A stretch of 11,571 bases of DNA from SURF-24 sp964537965 (GCA_964537965.1 CAZIDB010000149.1:1-11571); one strand, 5' to 3'. Shown: positions 1 to 6,750, numbered from the stretch's first letter. A program made the numbers and translations. Notes: generated from the sequence alone by a model not told the origin.

Positions 1-46
1 AGAGTTACGAACACAGTTAAATTCCCAATGACCAACTCACAATTTC

Positions 47-75
47 TCAGCCAGAGGCTGATCCCGCTTGCGGGA
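47..75. repeat. two adjacent perfect hairpins (REP-like unit)
   Basis: Two inverted repeats sit back to back. The first is TCAGCC-AGA-GGCTGA (47-61) and the second is TCCCGC-TT-GCGGGA (62-75). Each has a perfect six-base-pair stem and a 2-3 base loop, and no base separates them. They have no T-tract on either side, so they are not simple terminators. They lie in a gene-free region just before a low-complexity tract. This arrangement looks like a dispersed intergenic palindromic unit, but only one copy is present here, so its repeated nature in the genome is inference. Confidence 0.55.
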
Positions 76-80
76 CAATT

Positions 81-149
81 ACCATTTTCATTTTTCACTT
101 TCCATTTACCATTTTCCATTTTCCAGTTGCTAATTTCTATTTCCAATCC
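81..149. repeat. degenerate TTTCCAT / ATTTTCC tract
   Basis: A pyrimidine-rich stretch is built from imperfect 6-8 base units such as CCATTTT, TTTCCATT and TTTCACT. It is clearest from 81 to 125 and decays towards 149. On the minus strand it reads as runs of GGAAAATGG. The unit length drifts, so this is low-complexity slippage-type sequence rather than a clean minisatellite. The 3' end of the minus-strand open frame at 130-291 lies in its decayed part. Function unknown. Confidence 0.5.
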
Positions 150-291
150 AATTATCCACTTGATTTTTAGCCTGAGAGAAATTAATTTCAGGTAGTTCTT
201 TTTCATTATCCGAACAAATTGTTAAATAATTTGGAGGAACCTTAATTGAATTATGAACGACACAAATCCTGCTCTGAATTTGCTTCTGCTT
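130..291 (-). pseudogene. possible 3' remnant of an unknown gene, no start codon
   Basis: This 53-codon open frame on the minus strand ends in TAG at 130-132 and is closed upstream by TAA at 292-294. It contains no ATG, GTG or TTG near its 5' end. The predicted peptide has a protein-like composition, for example VVHNSIKVPPNYLTICSDNE and then a stretch ending in DNWIGNRN. Its codons look like those of the neighbouring genes. This suggests the C-terminal end of a gene whose 5' part has been lost or frameshifted. It overlaps the plus-strand frame at 246-422, and both cannot be intact genes over the shared part. I do not recognise the family. Confidence 0.25.
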
Positions 292-422
292 TTACTACTT
301 ATTTTATTAATCCGGGAATTGAATTTCTACTTTTACCATTTACCAAAAGAAGACTGAATCAGGTTAACTTTTTTCCGGGAAAGCGGGATGAAGTGTTGTA
401 CAGAATTATGATAAAATTATAA
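246..422 (+). CDS. hypothetical 58-residue protein or gene fragment
   Basis: This is the only plausible plus-strand gene in the window. It starts at TTG (246-248) and has a strong Shine-Dalgarno GGAGG at 233-237, eight bases upstream. An in-frame TAA lies immediately before the start, so it cannot extend further. The product is 58 residues, has no signal peptide or clear membrane segment, and ends with a basic stretch containing FFPGKRDEVLYRIMIKL. A hairpin with a T-tract suited to the plus strand follows at 467-517, which fits a short plus-strand transcript. Against it are its short length, the lack of a recognised family, and a protein-like frame on the opposite strand over its first part. 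It could be a chance frame or the tail of a decayed gene. Confidence 0.3.
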   Translation: MNYERHKSCSEFASAFTTYFINPGIEFLLLPFTKRRLNQVNFFPGKRDEVLYRIMIKL

Positions 423-466
423 ACAGGATAAAGAACAATAATCTTAGCAATTGTTCCCTCCTCGAT

Positions 467-517
467 AGTCCGGTTTTGCCGTATTGTATTGAGATTTGCA
501 AAGCCGGACTTTTGTTT
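467..517 (+). terminator. long-loop hairpin with T-tract on the plus strand
   Basis: AGTCCGGTTTTGC (467-479) pairs with GCAAAGCCGGACT (498-510). The 13-base-pair stem has one U-G wobble when read on the plus strand and an 18-base loop. TTTGTTT follows at 511-517, so the intrinsic-terminator polarity is plus. On the minus strand the same stem has one mismatch and is followed by a purine-rich sequence instead of Us. It lies just past the end of truA, so it may still act as a 3' stabilising structure for the truA message. Orientation is the uncertain point. Confidence 0.5.
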
Positions 518-532
518 AACCGCTTTGAAAAA

Positions 533-1339
533 TTACTTTATTTTCTTTGTAACGCTTTGTCCTTGCAGAAAAATTACAGGCACTATTTCGTTAAAGTATC
601 TTCCCTTTTCATAAATAACATTCTCAAGAAAAAGTCCGGATGGCGGTGCCGTATACTTAGCAGGAATATCAGAATAGTGTCTTAAGAATTTGGAGACATC
701 CGCACTTGTAAAATTTCCCCTTCCAACTTCAACAAGCACTCCAATAATTCTTCTAACCATTTTCCATAAAAAATGAGAGCCAATAATTCTAACAGCAATT
801 AGATCACCAAATTCCTTTAGCTGGACATCATCAATAAAAACTTTAGTTGATTTCTGTGCTTCATCATCATCAGTGAAGGATCTGAAATCGTGCATACCTT
901 TAAATTCATTTGCAGCATCGGTCATTTTTATAAGGTCAAGTTTATCTTTAATCCACCAAACATAAGGTTTGCCAAAGGCAGTTCGTCTCCTGGATATCTG
1001 GTAAATGTAGCTTCGTTTTTCGGCATCGTGGCGCGCATGAAAATCTTTATAAGTTTTTTCCACTTCAAGAATGTTTATATCCGATGGCAGCAGGTCGTTA
1101 AATTTCATTCTTATAATTTCAGGAGCAAGCATTGTCTTAACTTCAAGATGAGCAACCTGGCATATAGCGTGAACACCGCTGTCGGTTCTTCCCGAACCTT
1201 GTATGTCTGCTTTTTCACCTTTAAAAATCTTGTCTGCAGAATTCATTAATGTACCCTGAATTGTTTTGCTGTTCTTCTGCATCTGCCAGCCGCTGTAACG
1301 TGTACCGTCATATTCAATATAAAGTTTAAAACGTGCCAT
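533..1339 (-). CDS. truA: tRNA pseudouridine(38-40) synthase TruA
   Basis: TruA isomerises uridines 38, 39 and 40 in the anticodon stem-loop of many tRNAs to pseudouridine, in the cytoplasm. The 268-residue product has the usual family length. It begins with the characteristic FKLYIEYDGTRYSGWQ and carries the catalytic motif GSGRTDSGVHA with the nucleophilic Asp at residue 53. The second conserved block, SHFLWKMVRRIIG, lies in the C-terminal half, where the family has a similar MVRN-type motif. The ATG start is preceded by AGGA six bases upstream. A 103-base gap separates it from the lipoprotein gene upstream. I saw no convincing promoter there, so it may be read through from the sigma-factor operon. 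The last nine residues form a basic tail ending TKKIK. Confidence 0.96.
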   Translation of the reverse strand: MARFKLYIEYDGTRYSGWQMQKNSKTIQGTLMNSADKIFKGEKADIQGSGRTDSGVHAICQVAHLEVKTMLAPEIIRMKFNDLLPSDINILEVEKTYKDFHARHDAEKRSYIYQISRRRTAFGKPYVWWIKDKLDLIKMTDAANEFKGMHDFRSFTDDDEAQKSTKVFIDDVQLKEFGDLIAVRIIGSHFLWKMVRRIIGVLVEVGRGNFTSADVSKFLRHYSDIPAKYTAPPSGLFLENVIYEKGRYFNEIVPVIFLQGQSVTKKIK

Positions 1340-1442
1340 AGATTTTCCTGTAAAGAAAAGTTACTTTGGAAATAAAATCAGAAAACAATCCGGATTTAAT
1401 TCGGCTATATAATAAAATTTTTCTAACCGGGTGTAATAAAAT

Positions 1443-2144
1443 TTAATTCAGCGGAAGTCCTTCTAATCTTCTTCCGCCCATATATCGCTTATTGTAATAG
1501 GTTTCATCAAGCGATGAAACTGTTACACCTTTTTTTCTGCTGGCGTGCGCAAAGAAATTATCACCAAGATAAATTCCAACATGACCGGGTTTAGCTCTTC
1601 TTGTCGTGTTAAAAAAAACAAGATCACCAAATTTAAGTTCTTCCCTTTCGTCAATTATTTCACCAACTTGATATTGTTCTCTTGCAGAACGGGGTAAACT
1701 AAATGAGAATACATTTGAAAAAACATTCTGAGTAAATGCTGAGCAGTCAATACCTTTCATTGTTGTGCCACCGTAACGGTATGGAGTGCTTATAAATTTT
1801 ATCACCTCCATAATTACTTTTTCTTCAGGAGTTTCTTTAGTCGGATCGAGATTGGAAACATTACTGTTTGTAATGGTAAATTTCTTTAAGAGGTTGGAAA
1901 TTATTGTTGAATCATCTGCAGAGGTTAATTCTTCAGGTTCTTCATCCCATTCCTGGTATTCATATTGATTAACCGTATCTGGGTCAGTTACATCTGCATA
2001 CCTTATAATTTTTGTTGTGTCTTTTTCCGGTTGTTTATTTGTTCTGTCATATCTGCCTGAAGAGCTTGTAGCTGCGCACCCTGTTTGCAAGACAGATGTA
2101 AGTACAGAGATTACCAACAGGTTAATAATTTTTTTTACTTTCAT
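1443..2144 (-). CDS. NlpC/P60-family lipoprotein, probable peptidoglycan endopeptidase
   Basis: This 233-residue protein is probably a lipid-anchored cysteine peptidase that cuts stem peptides of peptidoglycan. The N-terminus has KVKK, then a hydrophobic stretch and the lipobox LQTGC, with Cys23 as the lipidation site. Residues 25-105 are a polar, acidic linker. The NlpC/P60 domain covers about 108-230: the catalytic Cys134 lies in GIDCSAF, His188 in GHVGIYLG, and a third polar residue is probably His200 in FFAHAS. All three active-site positions are present, so it should be active. The ATG is nine bases from an AGGA that sits at the very end of the sigma-factor gene, whose stop is six bases upstream, so the two are probably one transcript and translationally coupled. 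Exact cleavage specificity cannot be told from sequence. Confidence 0.9.
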   Translation of the reverse strand: MKVKKIINLLVISVLTSVLQTGCAATSSSGRYDRTNKQPEKDTTKIIRYADVTDPDTVNQYEYQEWDEEPEELTSADDSTIISNLLKKFTITNSNVSNLDPTKETPEEKVIMEVIKFISTPYRYGGTTMKGIDCSAFTQNVFSNVFSFSLPRSAREQYQVGEIIDEREELKFGDLVFFNTTRRAKPGHVGIYLGDNFFAHASRKKGVTVSSLDETYYNKRYMGGRRLEGLPLN

Positions 2145-2150
2145 TAAACT

Positions 2151-3005
2151 TCATCCTAAATATGATCTTAGGTTTTTACTTCTTGAAGTATGACGAAGCC
2201 TTCGGATGGCCTTCTCTTTTATCTGGCGGACTCTTTCGCGGGTAAGGTTAAACTTTTCGCCGATTTCCTCAAGTGTTAGTGAGTGCTCAACATTTAAACC
2301 GAAGTATAATCTTATTACCTCGGCTTCTCTTTCAGTTAGTGATGATAATGTTCTTTCTATTTCTTCTTTTAACGAATCGCTCATTAAAGACTGATCCGGG
2401 CTTGGCTGTTCTTCATTCTCAATTAAATCAATCAGCCTGCTTTCTTCCGTTCTTGAAAAAGGAGCATCCATGGAAATGTGTTTACCGGAATTTCTTAGCG
2501 CATCGGAAACATCTGTTATATCCATATCAAGTTCATTAGCAAGTTCGCTGGTGCTTGGTTCACGCTCAAATTCCTGTTCAAGATTGCTGTAAACTTTGCC
2601 TATCTTATTCAGTGCGCCAACACGGTTAAGCGGAAGCCTTACAATACGGGATTGCTCTGCCAGCGCCTGCAGGATTGACTGGCGAATCCACCACACAGCA
2701 TAAGAAATAAATTTAAAGCCGCGAGTTTCATCAAATCGTTTTGCGGCTTTTATAAGACCAAGATTTCCTTCATTTATAAGATCTCCGATAGACAGGCCCT
2801 GGTTCTGGTATTGCTTTGCAACGCTAACTACAAACCGCAGGTTTGATTTAACAAGTTTCTCAAGTGCAATGGAGTCATCTTTTTTTATACGAATGGCGAG
2901 TTCAATTTCTTCAGCGGCAGTTAGTAACCCTACTTTCCCTATCTCCTGCAAATACTTATCAAGTGATTGCCCTTCCCGAACAGTAAATTGTTTTATAATC
3001 TTCAA
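2151..3005 (-). CDS. rpoD: primary RNA polymerase sigma factor (RpoD/SigA type, short form)
   Basis: This sigma-70 factor directs RNA polymerase to housekeeping promoters. At 284 residues it is the short form without region 1.1, as in Bacteroidota-type primary sigma factors. Region 1.2 begins SLDKYLQEIGKVGLLT (14-29). Regions 2.1-2.4 cover about 48-117 and include GDLINEGNLGLIKAAKRFD and YAVWWIRQSI, which bind core enzyme, melt DNA and read the -10 box. Region 3 is about 125-200. Region 4 (213-275) contains the -35-reading helix-turn-helix, with LTLEEIGEKFNLTRERVRQI near 243-262. The start is TTG, fixed by AGAGG seven bases upstream and by family alignment. A 76-base gap separates it from the PIN gene upstream, and I saw no strong promoter in it. 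Its completeness favours the primary sigma factor over an alternative group-2 sigma, but a second copy elsewhere cannot be excluded. Confidence 0.93.
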   Translation of the reverse strand: MKIIKQFTVREGQSLDKYLQEIGKVGLLTAAEEIELAIRIKKDDSIALEKLVKSNLRFVVSVAKQYQNQGLSIGDLINEGNLGLIKAAKRFDETRGFKFISYAVWWIRQSILQALAEQSRIVRLPLNRVGALNKIGKVYSNLEQEFEREPSTSELANELDMDITDVSDALRNSGKHISMDAPFSRTEESRLIDLIENEEQPSPDQSLMSDSLKEEIERTLSSLTEREAEVIRLYFGLNVEHSLTLEEIGEKFNLTRERVRQIKEKAIRRLRHTSRSKNLRSYLG

Positions 3006-3012
3006 AGTGAAA

Positions 3013-3017
3013 CCTCT
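3013..3017 (-). promoter_or_regulatory. Shine-Dalgarno site for the TTG start of the sigma-factor gene
   Basis: AGAGG on the minus strand lies seven bases upstream of the TTG at 3003-3005. Family alignment places the N-terminus there, and no in-frame ATG gives a better start. Confidence 0.7.
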
Positions 3018-3081
3018 TGCTCAATGGTAGTAAACATTAAAAAAATTATTAATCATTTCCAGTTCCACAATCATCAAGTAA

Positions 3082-3468
3082 TCAAATTATCTCGTTCGCA
3101 TTTACAAAACATAATCCGGTATTAATATATTTATTTTTATCAATAGTTAAAATGGTTAACTTATTCAGCTTTGCAGTTACACAGAACAAAGCTTCATTCA
3201 GGTTAGAAACCTTACCAATAAAATCATTCACATAAATACTGTACTTTGCCGGTGTACCTAAAACCTTTATCGCATTTAATAGATTTCTTACCACATCTTT
3301 TTCATTAATGGATTCTGCTGCAAAAAATAATTCAGCGGCATTAAGTACAGTTGTATAACAAACTCTTTCTCGCATTACTTTTTCAAGAGCAGTTTGTTTG
3401 TTGTTCACAGAACAAATATGTTCCAGCAGAATTCCGGTGTCAACAAGATAATCATCCTTGTAAATCAT
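3082..3468 (-). CDS. PIN-domain protein, candidate VapC-like ribonuclease
   Basis: This 128-residue protein has the length and layout of a single PIN domain, a metal-dependent RNase fold found in VapC toxins. Candidate metal ligands are Asp10 in YLVDTGILLEH, Glu46 in VLNAAELFFAAE and Asp110 in ILTIDKNKY. The third acidic position, normally Asp at the start of the helix before ILxTxDK, appears to be Glu92 in LNEALFCVTAKL. That is a conservative but unusual change. It overlaps the preceding 63-residue gene by 17 bases, the arrangement expected of an antitoxin-toxin pair. No clear terminator follows before the sigma-factor gene. The fold is well supported. A toxin role is inferred from gene layout only, and a regulatory or RNA-processing role is possible. 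Confidence 0.7.
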   Translation of the reverse strand: MIYKDDYLVDTGILLEHICSVNNKQTALEKVMRERVCYTTVLNAAELFFAAESINEKDVVRNLLNAIKVLGTPAKYSIYVNDFIGKVSNLNEALFCVTAKLNKLTILTIDKNKYINTGLCFVNANEII

Positions 3469-3643
3469 TCGCTCTAATTATTCTTTTACAGAAGTCCGTT
3501 CCTTTAAGTTTCCCTTTTACAGATAAAAACTGCGCTGCAATTTCCAAAGGAATTCCCTGAACATCAGCTATTATCTTAGCAGCATCTTCATTGGATTTGC
3601 CGCTTTCATCTTTTTGTTCTGATGTAAAACTAAAATCATTCAT
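3452..3643 (-). CDS. 63-residue protein, candidate antitoxin partner of the PIN protein
   Basis: This small protein starts at an ATG that overlaps the deoB stop by eight bases (ATGAATGA) and ends 17 bases inside the PIN gene. The first 20 residues are polar and look disordered, followed by SNEDAAKIIADVQGIPLEIA, probably helical. The end is basic, with GKLKGTDFCKRIIRAND. I see no AbrB, ribbon-helix-helix or Phd motif that would mark it as a known VapB antitoxin. The antitoxin suggestion rests on size, position and overlap. The double overlap implies translational coupling from deoB through to the PIN gene. The reading frame is credible because both of its boundaries are coupled to neighbours. 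Confidence 0.6.
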   Translation of the reverse strand: MNDFSFTSEQKDESGKSNEDAAKIIADVQGIPLEIAAQFLSVKGKLKGTDFCKRIIRANDLQG

Positions 3644-4799
3644 TTAAAAAACTTTTCCCTTTAAGTGAATTGGAAATATTAAAAAATTCACCTATGGTTT
3701 TTGCTACATCAGAATAAGTGTCTCTTGTTCCAAGATTACTCCCGGGTTTATCTTTCCTGAAATAAAGCAATGGAACATACTCTCTGCTATGGTCAGTACT
3801 CGGAGTAGTAGGATCATTGCCATGATCGGATGTAATTATGAGTCTGTCCGAATCATCAAGAGAATTAATAATATCAGGCAAACGCAAATCAAACTCACCT
3901 AACGCCCGTGCAAATCCCTGCGAATCATTCCTGTGCCCGAAGTAAACATCAAAATCTACAAGGTTAGCCATGATATAACTATTCTTTTCGTTCACGCAGC
4001 TTTCAATAATTTCCCGAATACCTTCACTATTAGATTTAGTTTTTTTATTAATCTTTATGCCGCGGTAATTATATAAATCGTTAATCTTACCTATTCCTAT
4101 TGTCTGAATTCCATTTCGAAGTAATACATCCAGGATCGTATCGGCAACCGGATCCATAGAAAAATCTTTACGGTTAGTTGTGCGTGTAAATTTTCCGGGT
4201 TCACCAATAAAGGGACGGGCAATAACTCTACCCACAGAATCTTTGCCGATGAGAATTTTCTCTCTTGCAATTTCACAAATTTCATAAAGTCTTTTAAGCG
4301 GAATAATTTCTTCATGTGCAGCAATCTGAAAGACTGAATCAGCGCTTGTATATATGATCGGAAAACCGGTACGTAAATGTTCTTCGCCAAGTTCTTTAAT
4401 AATTTCTGTTCCTGAAGCCGGGATGTTTCCAAGAATTCCCTTTACACCTGTAAGCTTAATAAATTCATCAACCATTTCCTTTGGAAAGCCATTCGGATAA
4501 TAAGGAAAGTCGAATTCAACTTTTATCCCGCCGATTTCCCAGTGGCCGGTAATTGAATCTTTCCCGTTGGATACTTCTGTCATCTTTCCATAAGAAGCGA
4601 CTGGGTTATTTACTCTGCTTATTCCATTAATATCAATTATGTTACCAAGTCCAAACTTTTCAAGATTGGGTAAACATAAACCACCAACAGCATCAGCCAT
4701 ATTTGCAAGAGTGTTGCTTCCCTCATCAAAATATTTGTTTGCATCCGGTAATTCACCAGCGCCAACTCCATCAAGGATTATGACAATAAAATTATTCAA
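3636..4799 (-). CDS. deoB: phosphopentomutase DeoB
   Basis: DeoB interconverts ribose 1-phosphate or deoxyribose 1-phosphate with the 5-phosphates, linking nucleoside breakdown to the pentose phosphate pathway. It is a cytoplasmic manganese enzyme of the alkaline phosphatase superfamily. The 387 residues match the family length. Visible key residues are Asp10 (VIILDGVGAGELPDA), the phosphorylated Thr84 (DSITGHWEIGG), Asp284 and His289 (VDFDVYFGHR), Asp325-His326 (ITSDHGNDPT) and His337 (STDHSRE). Their spacing matches the metal ligands described for the Bacillus enzyme. The start is TTG, eight bases after the stop of the GAF/GGDEF gene, with only a weak ribosome site, suggesting coupled translation. 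No other deo genes are nearby, so it is not in a classical deo operon. Confidence 0.96.
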   Translation of the reverse strand: MNNFIVIILDGVGAGELPDANKYFDEGSNTLANMADAVGGLCLPNLEKFGLGNIIDINGISRVNNPVASYGKMTEVSNGKDSITGHWEIGGIKVEFDFPYYPNGFPKEMVDEFIKLTGVKGILGNIPASGTEIIKELGEEHLRTGFPIIYTSADSVFQIAAHEEIIPLKRLYEICEIAREKILIGKDSVGRVIARPFIGEPGKFTRTTNRKDFSMDPVADTILDVLLRNGIQTIGIGKINDLYNYRGIKINKKTKSNSEGIREIIESCVNEKNSYIMANLVDFDVYFGHRNDSQGFARALGEFDLRLPDIINSLDDSDRLIITSDHGNDPTTPSTDHSREYVPLLYFRKDKPGSNLGTRDTYSDVAKTIGEFFNISNSLKGKSFLNE

Positions 4800-4807
4800 G
4801 GGAAAAC

Positions 4808-6664
4808 TCAGTTAATATTCCTGACAGCATTTCCACCTTTCTCCAAAGCTTTCTTAAGAGCAAGGTCGGCATTGTAAATTATTTCTTCAACGTCTGTTTT
4901 ATTCTGCGTTGAAGCAACGCCAATGGAAACTGTAAATGTGGTTTGTTTGGATACGACAGATATTGGTTTGCGTGCAATCTTAATTCTTAATTTCTCTGCC
5001 CAAAGAAATACATCTTTTGTGTTTGTATTAAAGAAGTATACTCCAAATGTTCTGTCGTTAATTCTGCCAAGAAGGTTAGTTGGATTTATCTCTTCGGAAA
5101 TTGTTTGCGCTACGGCTTTTAAAACTTTTGGGAAAGGATTTCCTTCAAACAAAGATTCCTGTTCAAGAAATTCATCAATGTAAACAAGTGCAATAGCCCC
5201 CGGAACCTTAAGCTGGTTTGCTTTTAATACTTCCGAATTAAGTCGCTGAGTAAATGCTTCGTTGTTCAGTGTAAAAGTATCGACATCAACAGAAAGTAAT
5301 TTTTTAAGCACCGATTGAGTTGAGTAAGAATAAATTACAAACGCGAAAAGCCTTGAAGCATTTTTAAGGAACTGAACATCGGAATTTGTGTAAGCATTTT
5401 TCTTTAAGCTTTCAAAACAGATTACGCCGTAATTCTGGTTATCGTAAACCAACGGAATTGAAAGGAAGGATCCGTCAAAGCTTACATCTTCCGACTTTGC
5501 GAATCTCGGAATATTTGCAGAAGAAGTATCATCAATTTTTACAGGGATACCGCTTATTATACTTTTACCTACAAACGTACCGGATATTTCAACTTCAAGA
5601 TGCTCGCCCACATATTTAAGTGAAGTATTGTTAACAACCTTTGTAGTTTTAAATTTCTGTTCAAGCGGATCATAAAAGATGAACGTAAATGCATCCCAGT
5701 TTATTAATGTCTTAAGCGAATGTTCAATAAGGTTATAAAGTTCATCCTCGGTTTCAAAATACTTATCGCCATTAATCAAACTTAATAATCCGTTCAATCT
5801 TTGTTCTGCAAGAGAATCTTTGTACTTTTCATCGAACAAAGCAATTATCATAGAGATTATTCTTACAAATCTTCCAAGCGAATAGATTGTCTCGATTCCG
5901 AATGCATCGTTAACTTTTGAATCAAGCGCAAGAATTCCGGAAAGATGTTTTCCGTAGAATAAAGGTACACCAACAAAGCTCTTTATTCCCTGCGGCGAAT
6001 TGTAATATCTAATAACATCAGGTTCGGCAGTTGTAGAAATGTCAGTTAATAATTCAGGTTCTTCTTTAATTACAATCTTACTTAGTATATCATCTTCAAG
6101 ATCAAACTTTCTCTGGGTAATTTCCTTGGACACCGAAACATATCTTTCGAGTGTAAGTTTTTCTTTCTTCTTATTGTACCAGAAGAACACCGCCGTATGA
6201 GCATAGTAAGCATCTTTTATAACAGTAAGAATTTTATCAATAAGAAATGAAAACTGTTCATCGTGCCCAACATTTGGAGGAAGCGCTTCAGTTGCTATCT
6301 TCTCAAAACTTTCTTTTAAATCAGGCGGCTTAAAATATTGTCTTTTACCTGAGTGAAGTTCAGGTACAAAATTATCCGCGGTAATTACTTCAATATTTTT
6401 ATTCGGGGAAATAATTGTAATTGATTCACCGGCATCAGGTTCATAGGTCGGTTGTTCAGGCATTGAAACGGGTTGTACAGTTTCTGCAGCAGGTTCATCG
6501 GAATGTGCGGAATCCCGGAGGAAAATTATAAAGCCAACATATATAACAATAACAGCTATTATACCGGCACGGATATAAATATCATTAATAAGGATTGAGA
6601 TTAATGCCAGTAATGGTATAACCGAAAATGTTATTAAACGTTTCTTTAATTTTTCAGTAATCAT
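4808..6664 (-). CDS. membrane-anchored GAF-GAF-degenerate GGDEF signalling protein
   Basis: This 618-residue protein is a probable signal sensor. Two membrane segments lie at about 11-27 and 33-49 with a very short turn between, so nearly all of the protein is cytoplasmic. A Pro/Glu-rich linker (55-115) leads to a first GAF domain (about 135-275), a second GAF domain (about 303-448) and a C-terminal GGDEF-like domain (about 460-615). The GGDEF fold is recognisable from VYIDEF with a retained metal-site Asp497, from TVSIGVAS (578-585) and from NADLALKKALEKGGN. The catalytic signature itself, normally RxGGDEF, reads RINDRTF at 534-540. Diguanylate cyclase activity is therefore unlikely, and a nucleotide-sensing or protein-interaction role is more plausible. 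A promoter-like sequence lies just upstream. Its ligand and partners are unknown. Confidence 0.85.
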   Translation of the reverse strand: MITEKLKKRLITFSVIPLLALISILINDIYIRAGIIAVIVIYVGFIIFLRDSAHSDEPAAETVQPVSMPEQPTYEPDAGESITIISPNKNIEVITADNFVPELHSGKRQYFKPPDLKESFEKIATEALPPNVGHDEQFSFLIDKILTVIKDAYYAHTAVFFWYNKKKEKLTLERYVSVSKEITQRKFDLEDDILSKIVIKEEPELLTDISTTAEPDVIRYYNSPQGIKSFVGVPLFYGKHLSGILALDSKVNDAFGIETIYSLGRFVRIISMIIALFDEKYKDSLAEQRLNGLLSLINGDKYFETEDELYNLIEHSLKTLINWDAFTFIFYDPLEQKFKTTKVVNNTSLKYVGEHLEVEISGTFVGKSIISGIPVKIDDTSSANIPRFAKSEDVSFDGSFLSIPLVYDNQNYGVICFESLKKNAYTNSDVQFLKNASRLFAFVIYSYSTQSVLKKLLSVDVDTFTLNNEAFTQRLNSEVLKANQLKVPGAIALVYIDEFLEQESLFEGNPFPKVLKAVAQTISEEINPTNLLGRINDRTFGVYFFNTNTKDVFLWAEKLRIKIARKPISVVSKQTTFTVSIGVASTQNKTDVEEIIYNADLALKKALEKGGNAVRNIN

Positions 6665-6705
6665 TCAATCAATTATTCTTTAATGAATTTGTTATACCAG
6701 AAAGA

Positions 6706-6734
6706 AATATAAACCTTGAATTAAAAAATTGCAA
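6706..6734 (-). promoter_or_regulatory. candidate promoter for the GAF/GGDEF-deoB-PIN run
   Basis: On the minus strand TTGCAA (6729-6734) is followed by a 17-base spacer and TATATT (6706-6711), a good match to a sigma-70 promoter. The same DNA also fits the Bacteroidetes pattern: TTTG, then 20 bases, then TATATTTC against TAnnTTTG. Transcription would begin near 6698, leaving a leader of about 35 bases before the ATG at 6664. It lies in the 86-base gap after engB. Confidence 0.45.
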
Positions 6735-6750
6735 ACTGTAAAGAGGTTTA

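Noticed and set aside
253..357. Plus-strand ATG frame of 34 codons with a Leu/Ile-rich run that resembles a membrane segment
   Set aside because: The Shine-Dalgarno at 233-237 is too far from this ATG and fits the TTG at 246 better. The Leu run comes from a CTT/TTA-rich stretch in a shifted frame.
533..1339. Several medium-length plus-strand frames inside truA, rpoD, map and rpoA
   Set aside because: They lie fully inside well-identified minus-strand genes, have no ribosome sites and give unlikely peptides, so they are antisense shadows.
1340..1442. Possible terminator or promoter between the lipoprotein gene and truA
   Set aside because: The palindrome AATCCGGATT has no loop and the -10-like TATATA lacks a good -35 partner. 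I could not support either call.
3006..3081. Possible promoter TTGTGG-16-TAATTT before the sigma-factor gene
   Set aside because: Both boxes are poor matches and the DNA is very AT-rich, so such patterns arise by chance.
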